From the NCBI GenBank assembly GCA_023251095.1, contig JAHEZL010000023.1, forward strand, positions 1-64,000: a DNA stretch of 64,000 bases. Direction: 5' to 3'. Shown piece by piece: positions 60,035 through 64,000 of this stretch. The first letter of the stretch is position 1. Each line of letters starts with the position of its first letter. The notes beneath the pieces were generated by a model. That model was not told where the DNA came from and did not search any database. It saw only the letters and a program-made list of their open reading frames with translations. This stretch comes from Flavobacteriales bacterium. Lineage in GTDB: Bacteria; Bacteroidota; Bacteroidia; Flavobacteriales_C; GCA-002722245. The translations under genes and the position numbers were made by a program.

Positions 60035-63000
60035 ATGAATACTTCTTATCAACCAAACAATACTTTTGAAAAAGCATTTTGCCCGAAAAGAAAAAAAGGC
60101 CTGGCGCTTTTCATATTATTGTTATCCCTTGGCGCTCTTCAGGCCCAAAGCGGTGGTTGGGATGCAAGCGCCACTAACGGTGTTAGCGGATATACCGACC
60201 ACGGCAATGGAGTAATTCAATTACTAAGTACTGCAAGTACCGGTTGTGCAGCAGCAGCGATTCACGAAACTTCTTCCACTTATAATCCTACTACCAGCGA
60301 TTTCAATCAATGCTACCAAGTATATTTTGGTTGTTTGGGGAATGACAATATCGGCAGCGACTCCAAAGGTGACGGATTGGCTTTTTCATTTTGGAAAAAC
60401 TCTGCTACATACAACATTAACAATGGTAGTGCCTGCGGTGGTGGATTGGGCTACATGGGTTCTGCTTCAGACGGTAAAATGATTACCATTGAATTCGACA
60501 CCTGGAGCAGTCAGGGTAATTCAGGTTTTGATGCTTCTTATGGCGGTGGCGGCTCCGGAATCAACGATGAGATTGCTCTGCAAAGAGATGGAACTGCCAA
60601 TGATGGCGGCAGAATTACCAGTACCAATGCAGGAAATCTGGAAGATGGATTGGAACATACTGTTTGTATTACATATAACCGTACAACACATATACTGTTA
60701 GTGACTATCGATGGCGTTACAAAATTAAGCTCCGATCTTACAGGATCTCCTTATGAACTGGGTGCTTATTTTGGTAATACAGGATTGAATCAAACCTGGT
60801 CATCAGGTAAATTCGGTGCTACCAATGCAGCTACAGTAAGCAAGGGAGCTGATATTTCCGACAATGCCGGTGCTGCTCTCAATCAAGTCACCGTATCTCT
60901 GGCCAACCAAACCGTATGTTCGGGTACCAGCGCAACTTTTGATGCAGGAGGAGGCTATACCTCTTATGCCTGGAGTGCTAATGGAAGTGGTGGCGCACAA
61001 ACCAGCAGCGGAACGGCAGCCGGAAATTATACTGTCACTGTTACCAATGCTGCCGGCTGTTCAGGCGTTGCCACCGGAGTTTTAACCGTAGATGCTACAA
61101 CAGTTGGCGGAAGTGTAACTGCTGATGCAACAGTTTGTTCAGGATCAAATGGAGCAACTTTAACTTTAGCGGGACATACAGGAAGCATTGTTAAATGGCA
61201 AAGCTCAACTGATAATTTTGTGACTCCTGTGGATATTGCCAATGTCACTACCACTCAAACTTACACCAATCTTGTTAGCGCTACAAAATATCGGGCTGTT
61301 GTAAAATCCGGACTCTGTGCCTCTGCAAATTCTGCCGCCGCAACAATCACCATTGATCCTGCAACGGTGGCCGGATCTGTAACTGCTGACGCAACGGTTT
61401 GTTCAGGATCCAATGGAGCAACTTTAACTCTTGCAGGACACACTGGAAGCATTGTTAAATGGCAAAGATCTACTGATAATTTCGTGACGCCTGTGGATAT
61501 TGCCAACGTTACTACCACTCAAACTTATTCAAACATCACTGCAACTACTAAATACAGAGCGGTTGTAAAATCAGGAACTTGTGCTTCTGCTAATTCTGCT
61601 GCTGCAACAATTACTGTTGATCCTGCAACTGTTGCCGGTTCTGTTACTGCCGATGCAACAGTTTGTTCTGGAGCAAACGGTGCTACCTTAACTCTTGCAG
61701 GACACACAGGAAGCATTGTAAAATGGCAAAGCTCAACTGATAATTTTGTAACTCCTGTGGATATTGCTAACGTTACTACCACTCAGGCTTATTTAAACAT
61801 CACTGCTACAACAAAATACAGAGCAGTTGTGAAATCAGGAACTTGTGCTTCTGCTAATTCTGCTGCTGCAACAATTACCATTGATCCTGCAACAGTTGCA
61901 GGTTCTGTTACTGCTGATGCAACGGTTTGTTCAGGATCAAATGGTGCAACTTTAACATTGGCGGGGCATACAGGAAGCATTGTTAAATGGCAAAGCTCCA
62001 CCGATAATTTCGTGACACCTGTTGACATTGCCAATGTTACTACCACTCAAGCTTATTTAAACATCACTGCAACTACCAAATACAGAGCTGTGGTAAAATC
62101 CGGAACTTGTGCTTCTGCTAATTCAGCGGCGGCGACAATCACTGTAGATCCTCCAACGGTGGCAGGTTCCGTTACAGCTGATGCCACAGTTTGTTCAGGA
62201 GCAAACGGTGCTACTTTAACTTTAGCAGGACATACCGGAAGCATTGTAAAATGGCAAAGCTCCACGGATAATTTTGTAACTCCTGTGGATATTGCCAACG
62301 TTACCACCACTCAGACTTATTTAAACATCACTACAACTACTAAATACAGAGCGGTTGTGAAATCAGGAACTTGTGCTTCTGCTAATTCTGCTGCTGCAAC
62401 TATCACCATTGATCCTGCAACAGTTGCAGGTTCTGTTACTGCTGATGCAACAGTTTGTTCAGGATCAAATGGTGCAACTTTAACTCTTGCAGGACACACA
62501 GGAAGCATTGTAAAATGGCAAAGCTCCACTGATAATTTCGTGACTCCGGTTGATATCGCCAATATTACTACCACTCAGGCTTATTTAAATATCACTGCAA
62601 CAACAAAATACAGAGCGGTTGTGAAATCAGGAACTTGTGCTTCTGCTAATTCTGCTGCTGCAACAATTACAGTTGATCCTGCAACAGTTGCAGGTTCTGT
62701 TACTGCCGACGCAACAGTTTGTTCAGGAGCAAATGGCGCTACTTTAACTTTAGCAGGTCACACCGGAAGTATCGTTAAATGGCAAAGATCTACTGATAAT
62801 TTCGTGACACCAATTGACATTGCTAACGCTACTACCACTCAGGCTTATTTAAACATCACTACAACTACTAAATACAGAGCGATTGTAAAATCAGGAACTT
62901 GTACTTCTGCTAATTCTGCTGCCGCAACAATTACTGTTGATCCGGCATCAGCAAGCGGAACAGTTAGTTCCGATGCAACAGTTTGTTCAGGAGCAAATGG

Positions 63001-64000
63001 TGCTACCTTAACTCTTGCAGGTCATACCGGAAGTATTATTAAATGGCAAAGATCTACTGATAATTTCGTGACCCCTGTTGATATTGCGAACGTTACTACT
63101 TCTCAGGCTTACTCCAATATTACTGCTACAACAAAATACAGAGCAATAATACAATCAGGAGCTTGTCCTGCCGCGAATTCTGCTGCTGCAACAATTACAG
63201 TTGATCCGGCAACTGTTGGCGGTTCTGTTACTGCTGATGCAACGGTTTGCTCGGGTGCAAATACCGGAACTTTGACCTTATCCGGTAATACAGGAACAGT
63301 AAGCAACTGGGAAAGCTCCACTGATAATTTTATCACAAAAACTACCATTGCCAATGTCGCTACTTCTCAGGCTTATGCTAATATTACCGCTACAACAAAA
63401 TACAGAGCTGTGGTAAAATCAGGAACTTGTGCTTCTGATATTTCTGCTGCTGCAACAATCACTGTTGATCCTGTTTCTGTTGGGGGAACAGTGTCAGCCG
63501 ATGCAACAGTTTGTTCAGGAGCAAACGGTGCTACTTTGACTTTGGCCGGATATACCGGAACAATCACAGGATGGCAAAGTTCTACTGATAATTTCGTTAC
63601 AAAAACTGCTATTGCGAATTTAACTGCTTCTCAACCCTACTCTAACATTACCGCTACAACAAAGTACAGAGCTGTTGTAAAATCAGGAACTTGCTCTTCT
63701 GCCAATTCATCTTCTTCAACCATTACTGTTGATCCTGTTTCTGTTGGCGGAACTGTTACTGCCGATGCAACGGTTTGTTCGGGTGCAAACACAGGAACAT
63801 TAACCCTTGCAGGAAATACAGGATCTGTAACAGGTTGGGAAAGTTCAACAGATAACTTTATCACAAAAACCACTATTGCTAACGCCACTACTTCTCAGCC
63901 TTATTTGAATATTACAACAACAACCAAATACAGAGCGGTTGTAAAATCAGGAACTTGTGCTTCCGATAATTCTGCTGCTGCAACAATTACTATTGATCCG
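60035..64000 (+). CDS. L-type lectin protein with 88-residue tandem repeats (partial, runs off right edge)
   Basis: The frame opens at the ATG at 60035 and is still open at 64000, giving 1322 visible residues. After an extended signal peptide (ending LGALQAQ) and SGGWDAS, residues about 40-280 are an L-type lectin domain (GDGLAFSFWKN, MITIEFDTWSS, DEIALQRDGT, LEDGLEHTVCITY, LLVTIDGVTKL). A single Ig-like unit follows (TVCSGTSATFDAGGGY...NYTVTVTNAAGC). Ten full and one partial 88-residue repeats (ATVCSGSNGATLTLAGHTGSI, KWQSSTDNF) start at residue 357. The C-terminus, probably with a T9SS domain, is outside the window. Likely a long surface stalk with a sugar-binding tip. Confidence 0.9.
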   Translation, partial: MNTSYQPNNTFEKAFCPKRKKGLALFILLLSLGALQAQSGGWDASATNGVSGYTDHGNGVIQLLSTASTGCAAAAIHETSSTYNPTTSDFNQCYQVYFGCLGNDNIGSDSKGDGLAFSFWKNSATYNINNGSACGGGLGYMGSASDGKMITIEFDTWSSQGNSGFDASYGGGGSGINDEIALQRDGTANDGGRITSTNAGNLEDGLEHTVCITYNRTTHILLVTIDGVTKLSSDLTGSPYELGAYFGNTGLNQTWSSGKFGATNAATVSKGADISDNAGAALNQVTVSLANQTVCSGTSATFDAGGGYTSYAWSANGSGGAQTSSGTAAGNYTVTVTNAAGCSGVATGVLTVDATTVGGSVTADATVCSGSNGATLTLAGHTGSIVKWQSSTDNFVTPVDIANVTTTQTYTNLVSATKYRAVVKSGLCASANSAAATITIDPATVAGSVTADATVCSGSNGATLTLAGHTGSIVKWQRSTDNFVTPVDIANVTTTQTYSNITATTKYRAVVKSGTCASANSAAATITVDPATVAGSVTADATVCSGANGATLTLAGHTGSIVKWQSSTDNFVTPVDIANVTTTQAYLNITATTKYRAVVKSGTCASANSAAATITIDPATVAGSVTADATVCSGSNGATLTLAGHTGSIVKWQSSTDNFVTPVDIANVTTTQAYLNITATTKYRAVVKSGTCASANSAAATITVDPPTVAGSVTADATVCSGANGATLTLAGHTGSIVKWQSSTDNFVTPVDIANVTTTQTYLNITTTTKYRAVVKSGTCASANSAAATITIDPATVAGSVTADATVCSGSNGATLTLAGHTGSIVKWQSSTDNFVTPVDIANITTTQAYLNITATTKYRAVVKSGTCASANSAAATITVDPATVAGSVTADATVCSGANGATLTLAGHTGSIVKWQRSTDNFVTPIDIANATTTQAYLNITTTTKYRAIVKSGTCTSANSAAATITVDPASASGTVSSDATVCSGANGATLTLAGHTGSIIKWQRSTDNFVTPVDIANVTTSQAYSNITATTKYRAIIQSGACPAANSAAATITVDPATVGGSVTADATVCSGANTGTLTLSGNTGTVSNWESSTDNFITKTTIANVATSQAYANITATTKYRAVVKSGTCASDISAAATITVDPVSVGGTVSADATVCSGANGATLTLAGYTGTITGWQSSTDNFVTKTAIANLTASQPYSNITATTKYRAVVKSGTCSSANSSSSTITVDPVSVGGTVTADATVCSGANTGTLTLAGNTGSVTGWESSTDNFITKTTIANATTSQPYLNITTTTKYRAVVKSGTCASDNSAAATITIDP
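61103..64000 (+). repeat. 264-bp tandem repeat array, ten full copies and one partial
   Basis: Units begin at 61103, 61367, 61631, 61895, 62159, 62423, 62687, 62951, 63215, 63479 and 63743, every 264 bp without indels. Early copies are very similar at DNA level, while those after 62951 are more diverged (for example VSNWESSTDNFITKTT). Confidence 0.95.

Noticed and set aside
59847-60077. 76-aa minus-strand ORF
   Set aside because: It overlaps promoter D and the start of the lectin gene on the other strand; no domain or start context.
61027-63888. Series of evenly spaced ~85-aa minus-strand ORFs
   Set aside because: They are antisense shadows of the 264-bp repeats of the plus-strand lectin protein; their even spacing simply follows the repeat period.
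61103-64000. Possible CRISPR-like array
   Set aside because: The unit is 264 bp, contiguous, in frame and protein-coding, with no short repeat/spacer alternation.

Overview
The window is bacterial and almost certainly from the phylum Bacteroidota. Evidence: at least eleven proteins end in type IX secretion (T9SS) C-terminal domains, nine of type A (YPNP...GMYLL...K) and two of the gliding-associated CHU_C type B (FTPNEDGVND...RWGE...WNG). Promoters use TAnnTTTG-like -7 boxes, DNA is AT-rich and Shine-Dalgarno sites are absent. Genus cannot be told from sequence alone. No T9SS machinery, SusC or SusD gene is present.

Layout. (1) 1-1581 (-): N-terminal 527 residues of a secreted repeat protein with a chitin-binding-like module. 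(2) 1796-10905: housekeeping genes. These are a sulfate-activation operon cysQ-cysC-cysD-cysN (-), aroQ (-), a XerC/D recombinase (+), an operon aroK - Kir potassium channel - PyrR-like phosphoribosyltransferase - EreA/ChaN-like protein (-), and tRNA-Lys(UUU) (+). (3) 11539-18385 (+): five-gene operon for a T9SS-secreted protein, two outer-membrane barrel candidates and two lipoproteins. (4) 18942-29992 (+): GH97 alpha-glucosidase lipoprotein, a 2075-residue surface protein, a GH13 alpha-amylase and a TetR regulator. (5) 30009-39809: a G8-like T9SS protein (-), a 1733-residue tandem beta-helix/F5-8C/GH43/CBM6/CBM6 enzyme (+) and a DUF6377-type membrane regulator (+). (6) 39817-42921 (-): L-type lectin and a beta-solenoid protein. 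(7) 43186-51148 (-): four consecutive GH87 (alpha-1,3-glucanase/mycodextranase) genes. (8) 51836-64000: an autotransporter-repeat protein (-), a lectin/Ig-repeat/CHU_C protein (-) and a lectin protein with 264-bp tandem repeats (+) running off the right edge.

How they fit together. The enzymes point to an alpha-glucan target: GH87 for alpha-1,3 links, GH13 and GH97 for alpha-1,4-linked oligomers. The chitin-binding-like module, CBM6 modules and tandem beta-helix enzyme would suit fungal cell wall. Two GH87 paralogues carry a T9SS sorting domain and two do not, which suggests sequential digestion at the surface and in the periplasm. This is inference from families.

The main finding is a shared promoter architecture. 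Eight transcription starts, covering nearly all the secreted/glycan genes from 11.5 to 64 kb, plus one orphan site, share C[ACT]ATATT(T/A) - about 40 bp - AATCA(A/G)nnnnTTA-like - 37/38 bp (27 in one) - GACAAnTnG-like - exactly 20 bp - TTAnTTTGA-like. The spacing holds on both strands. I read it as one regulon with one activator; the DUF6377 and TetR proteins are the local candidates. The orphan copy is followed by an intrinsic terminator and no ORF, so it may drive a small RNA of about 95 nt or be a relic.
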